A DNA stretch of 64,000 nt, taken from assembly GCA_004194705.1 (NCBI GenBank), contig SADC01000587.1, forward strand, positions 61,855 to 125,854, in the 5' to 3' direction. Shown here piece by piece: positions 38,253 to 49,497 of the stretch (its first letter is position 1; each line of letters opens with the position of its first letter). This DNA is from Ditylenchus dipsaci (taxonomy: Eukaryota > Nematoda > Chromadorea > Rhabditida > Anguinidae). The notes below the pieces were generated by a model. It saw only the letters and a program-made list of their open reading frames with translations. It did not search any database and was not told where the DNA came from. A program made the translations under genes and the position numbers.

Positions 38253-41200
38253 ATGAGTGACGAAAAAATTGTGATCAAGTTTGCTGGAATGAACAGACTT
38301 ATGCAGCAACAAGCTATTCAATGTGCAAAGAAGCAACCGAAAAGTAAGTTCATCAATGAATAGCAATCCAATAAAAAGTATTTTCAAACTTTATTCTAGC
38401 TGGAAAGGGCTATAATTCTAGGGTTGAAATTTCGCTCGAGCAAAATCTTTTCGAGATAATTTTGATAACTCTCCAAAACTGAGAAAAATTGAGAAAACCT
38501 TTTGTTCTCTAGTAAGTTAACCGTGAGTAGTAAGTCAGGTGTAGTTAAAACTTGAAAGTTCAAAACACTAATTGGCGAATTGTTAGTTGTTGGATTCATG
38601 TTCAGCGTAGTCAATTTCGGTTCTTTATGGTTATCGGAATACCCGATTCTTACGCATAAATTGTCTTGCTGAAAAAAGAATCGGGTATTCCCGATAACCA
38701 TAAAGAACCTCAATTTCCTTATTAATCTGCCCTTTAACACTGGAATGCCTGACTGTTTTAAGAGTACATCCTGGTGCATAATTTCACGCTGAACACGATA
38801 GTGAAAAAATTTAAAAAAAAAATCACTACGAACCAACCAAGTCAAGATTTTTGCGTACGATACTTCAAGAGGACAGATCTCGTCAATCTCTATCATCGAA
38901 TACTGTAATATAACTTAAACGAAAGCGCAAATCACGGGCTTTAAAATAAGGTATCATCGAGGTATTTATGACAATTTAATGTAAAAATTTTAGTTCAAAG
39001 AAAAAATTGTATCCTTTTTCAAAAACGGTGTTGATAATTACAAGAGAACAAAAAGTGCGATAACGTTGTTTTTTCAGTTTTAGTGTATATCATTCGACAG
39101 AGCAAGAAAATTGCACCAGAAAAAGCTTTGAGCTAGGGTGAAAGGTGGCTTTTTTGAAATTTGCAGAATTTGAAATTTGACAGCAAGTTTTCATGTTTAA
39201 GGGCAGATTTCCAAGAAAATCCACCATGCTGAACTCTAACCCAGTGTCAAAAGTTGCGGTTTCTTTGGCAAAATATGAGGTTTACGTCAAATTGATTTCG
39301 AGAGTCTTGCTAAACACTGCTCAAGCCTCCTTTCACCCTAGCTCAAAGCTTTTTCTGGTGCAATTTTTCTTGCTTTGTCGAATGATTTACACTGACAACT
39401 AAAAAATGACTTTATCACACTTTTTGTTCCGTTCGTAAGTATTAACGACGTTTTCAAAAATGACACAATTATTTCTTTGAAATAAAATTTTTACATTCAA
39501 TTGTCATAAATACCTTAATGATACCTTATCAGAAAGCCCGTAATCTGTGCTTTCAGTAATGTATCTATTACAGTATTGATAATAGAAATTGACGAGATCT
39601 GCCCTCTTGAAGTATCGTACGCAAAAATCGTGACTTGGTTGGTTCGTAGGGGCAGCTGACCCGCAAATATTGATTTTTTTTTGATTTTTTCACTATCGTA
39701 TTCAGCGTGAAATTCTGCACCAGGATGTACTCTGAGGACAACCAGGCATTCCAGTGTTAAATATCCAACTTAGATTCTAAACGGATTCTCACTAAAAAAT
39801 TCTAACTAATCAGATTCTAACTAAAGAAGTTTTGCCTCAATAGTCGAAATTTTGCCGCAAATTTTACCTTTTTTATCTTAATTTTTGAATTTTTTCCAAA
39901 GATAATAACACCAGCATGTATCTCTGCAATTCTGGTTTCTAACAAGGCATCGTTAAGTGGAAGGTCTTTGCAAAATGTAGAACAAAAAGGTAAAATTATA
40001 AACTAAATAATTTTTTTATTTGCTTCATATTTTTTTAACTTTTTGTTTCGTATTTTTAGGCATGATGCACCAAATGACACCTTGTCAGAAACTCGAAATA
40101 TCGAGATACTAGATAATGTTATTGCTTTCGAAAAAAATTAAGAAAATTAACAGAAAAGGGCGAAACAAAAATTTGCAGCGAAATTCCGATTTGCCCATTC
40201 TAAAACTTGATTTTAGAGGGCAGGAGGCTTCTACGGATACTTTTTGACATCGACTACTACTTCACTTCACATACACCTTTTTTTACATATTTTGTTTTCT
40301 ATCTCAGATGTTTTTACATCGTTTCGTAGCGAGATTTCTCTATCGATTGAGTGGTCAAATAGTCTGATTAAAATACTTTTGAGAAAATCACAGCAAATGT
40401 AAGGTAAAACCCGTGGTTTTTTACCTAGGTGTTTTTAGTGGAGTTTCACCTTATATTTGTGTGATTTTCTCAAAAATTATTTTTAATTAGGGTTTCAACC
40501 ACTCGATCGATAGAGAAAAATCTCAGCTACAGAACGGTGTGTATGAGAAGATATGAGAGAAAAAATGAAATATGTGAAAAAATGTATGTGAAGTATAGTA
40601 GCAGTCGATGTCAAAAAGTAGCCGTAGACGTCCTCCTTTCAAGACAATAATATCCGAAAAAAGAAATTTTATTCAAATATGTATTGTCTTGAGCGATTTT
40701 AGAATTTGACAGTGAGTTTGATATTTAAAGGAAAGTTTTATAAGGAAATCGACTCCGCTAAACATGAATCCGTGTCACGAAATTATACGTTGCAACTACG
40801 CCGCTGCAACCTTATTTGAGCGCACGCTAAAAAAAAGATTTCGCTCAAGAAAAAACCGAGAAATTTCTCGAGTATATTCTCGAGAAATTTCTTATTAGCC
40901 AACCCTAGTTATTTCTTTAAGGTAGTTAAAAATGTTTGCATTCTGTTGGGTTTGAAGTGCTAAGAAATTTAAATTTTGACTTGCAGACCTGGGAGCTCTT
41001 TGATTGGAAATACAAAAGATTCATATCAAAAAGACAGCCGACACAGCAACACAAATGAAATGTGATCACAAAATTTAATCCAAAAATTTTAATTAAAGTT
41101 AATAAAAATTATACGCATTTCGACTGATCTGTAAATTAGGTGTAAGTTTTGTCAGAAGTGTGGCGTAACTGTACCATACATCAATATGCTTCTAGGTGTC

Positions 41201-41373
41201 GAAATGACAAGGAAATTGCAACCTTCATCCGAAAAGAGTTCGAGAAGAAATTTAATGGCAATTGGAATTGTATTGTAGGAAGCAACTTTAGCTCTTCTGT
41301 CACAGCTGCTCCTAAGGACTACATCAAGTTTTCGGTGGACAACGAAACTGTTACTCTTTTCAGGGCTAGTTGA
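38253..41373 (+). CDS. DYNLL: Dynein light chain LC8
   Basis: Dimeric hub protein that binds short motifs in dynein intermediate chain and many partners. Two exons: 38253-38343 (MSDEKIVIKFAGMNRLMQQQ, then AIQCAKKQPK) and 41196-41373 (DKEIATFIRKEFEKKFNGNW, NCIVGSNFSSSVTAAPKDY, ending VTLFRAS, stop TGA 41371). The second exon carries the LC8 signature FNGNWNCIVG. The phases are one base short: an A5 rather than A4 run at 38340-38343 would give a Lys at the junction and exactly 89 residues, the universal LC8 length. The single intron is 2.85 kb and holds two transposon-derived foldbacks. A MITE begins about 18 bp after the stop codon, so the 3' UTR probably runs into it. Confidence 0.9.
38738..39756. 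mobile_element. TTAA-type foldback in LC8 intron
   Basis: 1,019-bp inverted-repeat element with TTAA on both sides (38734-38737, 39757-39760), ends CACTGGAATGCCTG and complement. Arms of about 450-500 bp include AGAGTACATCCTGGTGCA, CACGCTGAACACGATAGTG and GACGAGATCTG. The readings on both strands across it are arm read-through. Confidence 0.8.
40205..40645. mobile_element. Foldback MITE in LC8 intron
   Basis: Arms TTTTTGACATCGACTAC / GTCGATGTCAAAAAGTAGCC and AGTGGTCAAATAGTCTGATT pair across an apex near 40440. Same family as 2612-3012. Followed by a solo central motif GTCTTGAGCGATTT near 40690. Confidence 0.6.
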
Positions 41374-41390
41374 TTTTCAAAAGGGTAGAG

Positions 41391-43004
41391 TTAGTTCTCT
41401 CTAATAACTGGTGTACCAAATGTTCGGGCAGGACTTCCTTTACGGAGTCCTCCCAAAAGTGTGTTTGACCACTTATTCGAGCTTTTCAGGTCGTAATTAG
41501 TCGAAAAACATGTTTCAGGATTGGGAAAGACATCTGCAAAAAAAAATTTTGGTCAAAAAATTAAAAAATTTTTGACCAAAATTTGAAATGAATCGAGTGA
41601 TTCACCTAAGACAAGGAATATATGATGTGGGCGGGTGTCCTAAGCCTAAGCCTAAGCAGATATGATGTGGGCGGGTGTCCTAAGCCTAACGGCTATACGC
41701 TGGCTTTAAAAGGATGTCCCGGAGGATACATGACCGTCACAAGGGCTCACACACTTGTACATATGGTACGGTTTGGATTGAGCGACATTGATAGCTGAAA
41801 GAAACAATAAATTTAAAAAGCAAGAGAGAAAAAAGTGTTTGACCGAAGCATGAAAAATGAAAATTTTGGTAAAAAAGTCGATTTTTGATCAAAATTTTTT
41901 TTCTCGAAAAATGTCTTTCCCAATCCTGAAAACATGTTTTTTCGACTAATTACGACCTGAAAAGCTTGAATAAGTGGTCAAAACACACTTTTGGGAGGAC
42001 TCCGTAAAAGGAAGTTTAGCCAATGTTTGGAACTGACTTTTGAACTCATCATTAAAAGTAAAAGTTCGCTACAAGAAAATTTCAAACCGTAGGTTTTGTA
42101 GCTCTGCTCATTCTCTTTCGAATAGCTTATAAAGCTTTTTTGGAATATTTCAAAATAGTCATCATTTGGTGCAAACACTTATGAAATCATTTTAAAAAGT
42201 TGACAAGCATTTTCCTCCCCTTAACTGGTCAAAAGTTTAATTCAGGGCTAGACGCTTCAGCAACGTTTTAACACTGTGTTGTAGTGCAGTTCAAGAAAAA
42301 CAAGATCCATTTTACAGAATTATTATTAAAAGTGTGAGTGTTGAGATATGACCTTTTAGAAAAATAATTTCTTTCAAAAATGACCGAAATCCAAGTTTTT
42401 CAATTTTTCGGATTTTGCACCGTCTTTTTAAAAAATTCTTTTTTCCAAAAAATCATATCTCAACACTCAGATTTTTGAGAACTATTCTGTAAAATGTGTC
42501 TTATTTCTCTTGAACTGCGCTATAACACAATGCTTAAACGTTGCTGAAGCGCCTGGTCCTGAATTGAATTTTGACCAGTTAAATTGATGAAAATGCTTGT
42601 CAACTTTTCAAAATGATTTCATAAGTGTTTGCACCAAAATGATGAATATTTTAAAATATTCCAAAACAGCTTTATAAACTATTGGAACGAGAATTAGCGG
42701 AGCTACAAAACCTACGTTTGAAATTTCTTGTAGCAAACTTTTTACTTTTAATGATGAGTTCAAAAGTCGGTTCCGAACTTTTGGTACACCAGTTAGAAGC
42801 GCCCTGCTTCGAAATAATGTTTTGGCATTGAGTTTTTTACTTATTTTTTGATGATTTCTCTTACACAAGTTACCCTAATTTGTAGTCAGTAAGATAAGCT
42901 AGAAAATAAGTAGTAACTTGTCTGAGAAACGTTCTCAAAAAAAGTAAAAAACAGTGCCAAAACACGATTTTGACTCAGGAGGTCTTCTATTAGAGAGAAT
43001 ACGG
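41391..43004. mobile_element. CCGTATTCTC-family foldback with a nested foldback
   Basis: The outer element ends with TTAGTTCTCTCTAATAACTG on the left and TATTAGAGAGAATACGG-TA on the right. Its arms (CTGGTGTACCAAA, GACTTTTGAACTCATCATT) pair around an apex near 42400. The left arm is split by an inner 590-bp foldback, about 41425-42014, with arms GGACTTCCTTTACGGAGTCC and CCTGAAAAGCTTGAATAAG. The inner element is flanked by ATGTTCGG and ATGTTTGG, a likely 8-bp duplication with one change. Confidence 0.65.
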
Positions 43005-43020
43005 TATTATAAGATGTTAA

Positions 43021-43380
43021 AGGACCATTGCCGTCTACGGCCACGGAGTTTCGGACTTTTTGAATTGGCGGGGGACAGCTAAATTATTGCGAAAATATTT
43101 TTTGAATTTTTTTGTTTGCAAATTAAAATTTTACAAAATATTGAACAATCTACTAGTCGAGCCCAACGTTGCTTGACATTGCCACATCGGTCAAAATCTG
43201 ACACAGCCACTGCACTACAACTTACCTGTAGTTCTATAAGACTCGCTTCAACTAATACACATAAATTATAACTTAAAAATGAAAATAAAAATTAATTTAA
43301 AAAATATTTTCGCAGTAATTTAGCTGTCCCTTGCCAATTCAAAAAGTCCAAATTTCCGTGGCCGTAGACGGCAATGGTCC
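43021..43380. mobile_element. TTAA-flanked AGGACCATTGCC MITE
   Basis: 360 bp, TTAA before and after, arms AGGACCATTGCCGTCTACGG and complement continuing through GACTTTTTGAATTGGC. Relative of the PSMA7-intron MITE; a more diverged copy is at about 57120-57465. Confidence 0.75.
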
Positions 43381-43384
43381 TTAA

Positions 43385-45153
43385 GTTACTATTTAAAAGA
43401 AGACTTGATTTATTGTTTACCTTCACAAAATTATATCTTCCGTAGAAAATAATAAAGTTTTGCTGGTTCTTCCAAGTTATGCGGGACCCGGTTCAAAAAT
43501 CATAAATATTTTTATTGAACTTTATAACTAGCATCATGACATATTCATAACTTATTTTGGACTATAGAATTCAGCAATTGCCTCCACAATTTTTTCAAAT
43601 GCATCCGCCTGTTGTATATAGTTACGCCGCCAGAACTCTTCCAAATAATATTTAAACGTATATTTAAACCGGATCCGGATAACCCGGAAGAACCGTTTTT
43701 ATTTATCTTGCCAATTAAATTTTGGATTTATCGGACAAGTATTAAATGTGCCTTGTTCTGTCTAAAATAAATTTCCTAGTTTTTGGCATAAAAGTCCTCT
43801 TTTTTTCTTAGTCAAAGAGGCAAGTATCTGAACATCTTTTTAAAGTAACAATCAGGTAGCCCTGCGACTCTAGTTTCTAACGGTTTATCATAAATATTGG
43901 TGAATTATAAAGGTACCGGTGACTACCAACACCAAGCCTCAGATAAAAACATAAAAACACTTTTTATTTACGAGTTTGTGGATCCGTCTGCGGATTGGCT
44001 GTCTCAACACGTCCGCATGTGCGTACGGACTTGCGGACGTGTTGAGACGGGTGCAAAGGCGTATGCAGACATGTGGTTAAACGTGCTACAAGGCAAATAT
44101 AAGATTAATCCGTTATAAAATCTTGATAAATTCGAGAAAGAAGTTAGCTAAGAGAAGATTCAAGCTAGTTTTTTTGTTAATTAACTCCTCGGCAATGATT
44201 TTAAAATTGTTTTAGCAGCATAGCTCTTATCATGGGGATGCATCGAATTTTTATGAAATATTGATTATCTTTCATAAAAATCCATTCATAGATTTTCTTT
44301 TTCAATGCTTTATCGCAGATAGCTAGCAGTGTCCTAAAAATGAAGTGGTGTCTTCTAAAAGTCAACTAACTATAAACATCTTTTTTACAATTAAAAAATT
44401 GATGCCTTATTGTGGATTTTTTTCACTCATTTTCTAATATTTTTTAATTTTTAAATGTGCGAGAATTACTTAAAAATGGTTTTTTTACATTTTTAATTGA
44501 TATGCTTTCATTGATACATCTTTGTGTTAGACCCTAGCTTAGTTTGCAAGCACATAAAAAATGTTTTAAAAAATCAGCAATAATAGTTGAAAAACATTTA
44601 AAGAATTTCTAAGTTGAAATTGATTTCGTATACTATTCATATTTTTTTCGCTGTGATTTCAAACAGAATCAAGGTATGCGAATGAGATGTAGTGAAGATA
44701 AATGATCACGTGAGAAAATTTAGGTAACAATTAATTTTCTAGTGGTCCTAGTTTATTGAAACCGCTTACATTCTAATGACCTTGCAGGCTAGGTACTACA
44801 ATAGAGCATTTTGCATTATCACTTCTGTTTTTTTCACTCATCACGGAACCTTAAAAAGTGTTTTTTTCAAAAACCACATTGACAGATTTTTCTGCAGATT
44901 TTTGTAAAGCACTCTGAAATTATGATAAAAAAAATTAGAAAAACTTGTATTTTGGTCATTTTTTAAAAAGATTATTCTTGGTTAAAAGCCATATCTCAAA
45001 GCCATACGAGTGAAAATGCTTGTCAACATTTAACTTTTTTATTTCACATTTTGTAAGCGGTAGTTAGCTTTCGAAATATTATCATTTTGGAAGATCAAAT
45101 GTGCCTCCTTTCTTCGGCTTTCCAAAAATCATTTGTTTGCCTTATTGTAATTA
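43385..45153. other. No gene supported; one strong hairpin
   Basis: AT-rich. A 73-codon plus-strand reading (43897-44118) has no family resemblance and runs through the hairpin at 44001-44048, so I do not call it a gene. No tRNA, promoter or repeat could be named in 44120-45150. Confidence 0.4.
44001..44048. other. Perfect 17-bp stem hairpin
   Basis: GTCTCAACACGTCCGCA pairs perfectly with TGCGGACGTGTTGAGAC across a 14-nt loop. Weaker pairing (GTCTGCGG with GCAGAC) extends outward to about 43986 and 44072. It is GC-rich in AT-rich surroundings. It could be a small inverted-repeat element or a hairpin RNA precursor. Confidence 0.5.
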
Positions 45154-45157
45154 TTAA

Positions 45158-46447
45158 CACTCCGCCTCCCATGCGTAGTAATTGCCCGAATCAGAATTTC
45201 TCGCTGAACACGATAGTGCAAAAAATTTTGAAAAAAGTTGATATGAGATGGTGAAAACCCCTCCTGAAAGTAGGCTGTTTTTGGTCACCCTCAACCACCT
45301 AAAATTTTGAGAAATTTAAACAGTAGTCACCGAAATTCCTATTTCACCTAGGTGTAAAACCACTCAAAATATTAATCTGGATCAGAGCTATCTATTGAGC
45401 CCAAACTTGCATCAGAGTGATCATTTTTTCACAGAGAATTTACGATTTTCCCTCAAAGATCCAGTTTCTGGATATCCTTTTTGCGACATTATAAAAGCCA
45501 AAACTTTGCCTACAAATCATTTCTAGCTCAATGGTCAAAAGAACATGAAAGAACAAAATCTTGCGGTTCTTTTAGCACTAAATACAGCAATAGTCTATCA
45601 TAAAATTTAGAAAAAATTATGCAAAATCAATATATAAATTGTAGCGTAACTTTTCTATAACCTTATTCCGCTTGAAAAAACATCAATTCTGACAGCGAAT
45701 TCGTGTTCAGCGTAGTCGATTTGCATGTAAAACTGCTCTCGAAATAAAAAAAAGTCACTGTCGAATTTCGAATTCCGCTCAAGACAATAAATATTCAAAT
45801 TTTAAATTCAAATATTTTTTGTTTGAGCGGAATTCGAAATTCTACAGTGACTTTTTTTTTATTTCGAGAGCAGTTTTACATGCAAATCGACTAAGCTGAA
45901 CACGAATTCGGTGTCAGAATTGATGTTTTTTCAAGGATGAATAAAGTTATAGAAAAGTTGCGCTACAACTTATATATTGATTTTGCATGATTTGTCTCAA
46001 TTTTATGATAAACTATTGCTGTATTTAGTGCCGAAATAACCGCAAGATTTTGTTCTTTCATTTCTTTTGACCATTGAGCTAGAAATGATTGTAGGCAGAG
46101 TTTTGGCTTTTATAATGTCGCAAAAAAGGATATCCAGAAACTGGATCTTTGAGGAAAAATCGTAAATTCTCTGTGAAAAAATCATCACTCTGATGCAAGT
46201 TTGGGCTCAATAGATAGCTCTGACCAGATTAATATTTTGAGTGGTTTTACACCTAGGTGAAATAGGAATTTCGGTGACTACTGTTTAAATTTCTCAAAAT
46301 TTGAGGTGGTTGAGGGTGACCAAAAACAGCCTACTTTCAGGAGGGGTTTTAACCATCTCATACCAACTTTTTTTCAAAATTTTTTGCACTATCGTGTTCA
46401 GCGAGAAATTCTGATTCGGGCAATTACTACGCATGGGAGGCGAAATG
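45158..46447. mobile_element. Complete 1.29-kb TTAA-type foldback
   Basis: TTAA at 45154-45157 and 46448-46451. Ends CACTCCGCCTCCCATGCG and complement. The two arms of about 600 bp are almost perfect complements (GAATCAGAATTTCTCGCTG, GATCCAGTTTCTGGATATCC), so the whole unit could fold into one long hairpin. The central segment has CGAATTCCGCTCAAGACAAT and its complement. No coding sequence. Confidence 0.85.
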
Positions 46448-46507
46448 TTAAACACAAATTTGCCAGACTAAAAAAAACTAAAATTTTAATTGCGACAGGG
46501 TGTCTTT

Positions 46508-46775
46508 GTACAGGGTGTCCCGTAAAAAACTAAAGCATTTTTGACTTTTCTTTGGATTACCCCCTTTTACATTTCCTTTAAAATTTAAAAACAATTTTTT
46601 CATAAATGGTGGGATAGAAATATTCTCTCTCGTAATATAATATTTTCAATTTACTATTCAGTTAAAATTGTTGGCTGAAATTTTAAATTTTTTTCGGGGT
46701 TTTTTACAGGTCTGCGGAAGTCTATGACAAAAAATAGTAAAAACCTTTTCGGCTTTTTTGGACACCATGTATATG
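46508..46775. mobile_element. MITE with ACAGGGTGTCC ends
   Basis: Left TACAGGGTGTCCCGTAAAAA, right TTTTTTGGACACCATGTA, TA-like flanks. The internal words TTGTTGGCTGAAA and CAGGTCTGCGGAAG occur in reverse order in the related element at about 21262-21536. Confidence 0.6.
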
Positions 46776-49497
46776 TCCAAGCCTCATCCAGTCCTTTAAC
46801 ACCTTAGGATTGTTTCAGCTCAAGTCAAAAAGTTGTTAGTTATTAAAAAATGATTTGCAGTTAAAATTTGTATGGTTTAGTTTTTCAAAGCTAGGACTGT
46901 TATTCAAGCCTGAATTATTGATTTTCCTGTTTTTATAATTTTTAAAGATGTGGTCTTCATTTCTTTATGTCGTTTAACTGTCTTTTTTGTGCACAAGAGA
47001 GTAAGTCATTTCTATAAAATCTCTCGAGCAATCAGTTAATTGCATGAGGCTGTAAAAAGTTAAAATTAGTATAATTCAGAAGAGGGGGAGATGTGGTGTG
47101 TTAAAAATATATTTGTTCAAAAAACTCTGATTTTTATAAAACATTTTGGGAGTTTTATATAAATGCCCTTGAATAAAAATAAGTGCTTGAAATTGAAAAA
47201 TTGAGAAAGTTTAAAAATTAAATAGAAGTTTGGGATTTTCGTGATTAAAAATATTTCGACCTTCTAAATTATATACCGTAAATGTACTAACAGGGCCCGG
47301 GGCCTCTATTTTGGGGGGGGGGGATGAGGTTCTATCAGAATATTTACGGCATATTAGTTCCAGAAACATGCTTTTTTGAAATTTGTATGTCGATAAAACT
47401 TAAAAATTGTATTTTTTTCACTTTAAGATTATGTATTAATTGGTTGAAAATAGTCTTCTATAAAAACTTTTTGTGATGAAAACTGCGGATTTGACGTAAC
47501 TAATAATTCTGCGTAAATGGATGTTTTTCGTTTTCACTAAAATAAAAACCAAATATGTTCGATATATGTTCGAATTTCATTTTGGTAAGAATGAAAAACG
47601 TGGATCGACGCAGAATTTAAAAGTTACGTCGTATCCGCGGTTTTTGTCTCAAAAAAATATAATTTTTTAACAAAGAAATTACTAACTGCCAAAACACCTG
47701 TTTAATATTGTGAGATACAAATTACTTGCTAAAAAATATTACTATTTTTATTACTAGCACAGCTTATCTCTAATAACAGCCATAGATGAACCATAAGAGT
47801 AAAAATCACTTCAAATTTTACGCAGTTATATTATGTTATTTACTTTACAACTATTGCTTACAGGTTTTATTTTGCTATATATTATATGTGCCTTTAAATG
47901 CTTCAAATATACTTTTTAAGTTTATGTATGAAAAAATTGTTGTTTTAAAGTCATAGTTCAAATTTGAATCCAAACTTTCGTTTGACAAATGCTTGTTAAA
48001 CCGTACTTTTTGGTAAAATCCTATACACTAAAAGAAATTTGTGTGTATGCAACGGTGTGTCTCAAAATTGCCGTTTGAAACTCGGTCTTGAAATGAAACA
48101 GATAGTCTTTGAGAGTCTCATTCATTATTTTTCTGTTTCTGAAAAAAAAATTCTCAAAAATTCGGTTTTCGTTTGTGGCTCATGTGTTGTCTCCTGCTCT
48201 GTCTTATATCTTCAGTCTCTCTCACTCTGCTGAGTGGTGTCTCAAGATAAGTGTCGAAGAATCAAGATTCTGAACCCGCATGTTGGTCCTTCATGGTACT
48301 GTTTTGTTGTATTTCTCTATGTTTCAATAAAAATGCTTTTCATTCAGTCTCTGTCTTCTCAGTGCTGCCTCAAGAGAAGTGGCGAAGAACCAAGCTGTTA
48401 TTTATGATACTGTGATTATTGTACTCTTCTCAGTGGTGCCTAAAGAGAAGTGGCAAAGAATCAAGATGCTCAACCCGCGTGGTGGTCATTCATGGTACTG
48501 TGACCGTTTCATTCTTCTATTTTCCAATATAAATCTTTTTGATTCAGTCTCTCTTCTCGTGTGGTTTCTCGGTGGAGAAAATAAAGACGGTCAAAACATA
48601 ATAGACTCTTTGTTGGTATTATATCTCCACCTTTACCATGACGCTGCTTCATCTGTGTGAAACACTCGCTTTTTAGCCCACTTTTTGAGAACCGTTATTT
48701 TCGAAGTTGGTGTCTTCTTGTAGAAGGCCGCGTGTTGGCTACTCGAATATGCAAAAAAATTAAAAGGTCGGTGCGGCAAAAAGTTTTTTCTCATCAAAAA
48801 ATTTTTCGGAAAAAATAAAATTTATGCAGATACGAGGCCCGGAACATGGGAGCGCGAGCATTTATATGGAAGTGGTCAGACTTGAGGATTCGGAGAACTC
48901 AACCAGGTTTGAATTCAAAAAAGTTTGTATTTGTCTCGCGAGGAATTAAAAATTTGGCAGGTATTTATGAATCTACGAGTAGTTTCATGTTAAGCATGAA
49001 TCCGGTGTTATATTTGTGGCTTTGTGTTTCAAAGTCGAATATGCTGGGCTCTTGCTATACAAAATTAGTTCTCTGGTATTAATATCATTTTGAGCGTATA
49101 AAAGTTACTTAGGAGATGTTTAAACACCATTCTCAAATCAATATAAAATGCGCACACCCCCCCCTCCGCCCCCGAAGTGCATGAGCTATGAGCTTGTCGA
49201 AAATCGCATTTTGACTCTATATGTGTTGGGTCGGCTCCTGAAAGAATACTGCCTCGGTCTCCTTTGCTAATTTATTTTAAAAAATTTTGCGCAGTGCAGG
49301 TTTATAAGTGGCTATAAAAATGCGAATAAATTAATTAATATAAATTAATTACTACCAACATTAATACAAAAATTATTAAATGACCCAATAATAATGCTAA
49401 TAATTATATATTAGTCAAAATAAAAAACTTATTTTTTCACAAATGTTTTAGTTTCCAAAATTTGTTTTATTTTCCAATAAAATGTTTTTAAATTTAG
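46776..49497. other. Gene-poor stretch with a small MITE and a tandem repeat
   Basis: Contains a 74-bp copy of the CCGTAAATG MITE (47276-47349), a foldback at about 47440-47670 (GGATTTGACGTAACTAATAATTCTGCG with its complement), and the tandem repeat at 48223-48560. No gene is supported. 48800-49080 shares text (GGAAGTGGTCA, TTTGTCTCG(A/C)GAGG) with 27515-27600 and 63180-63290, a dispersed repeat. Confidence 0.45.
48223..48560 (+). repeat. About 135-bp tandem repeat, 2.5 copies
   Basis: Units at 48223-48352, 48353-48420 (shortened) and 48421-48560. Shared words are CTCAAGAGAAGTGGCGAAGA, AATCAAGAT(T/G)CT, AACCCGC, GGTCATTCATGGTACTGT and TTCAGTCTCT. Each full unit ends near an AATAAAAAT or AATATAAAT. 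It is not obviously coding and could be a repeated non-coding RNA or a local satellite. Confidence 0.6.
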
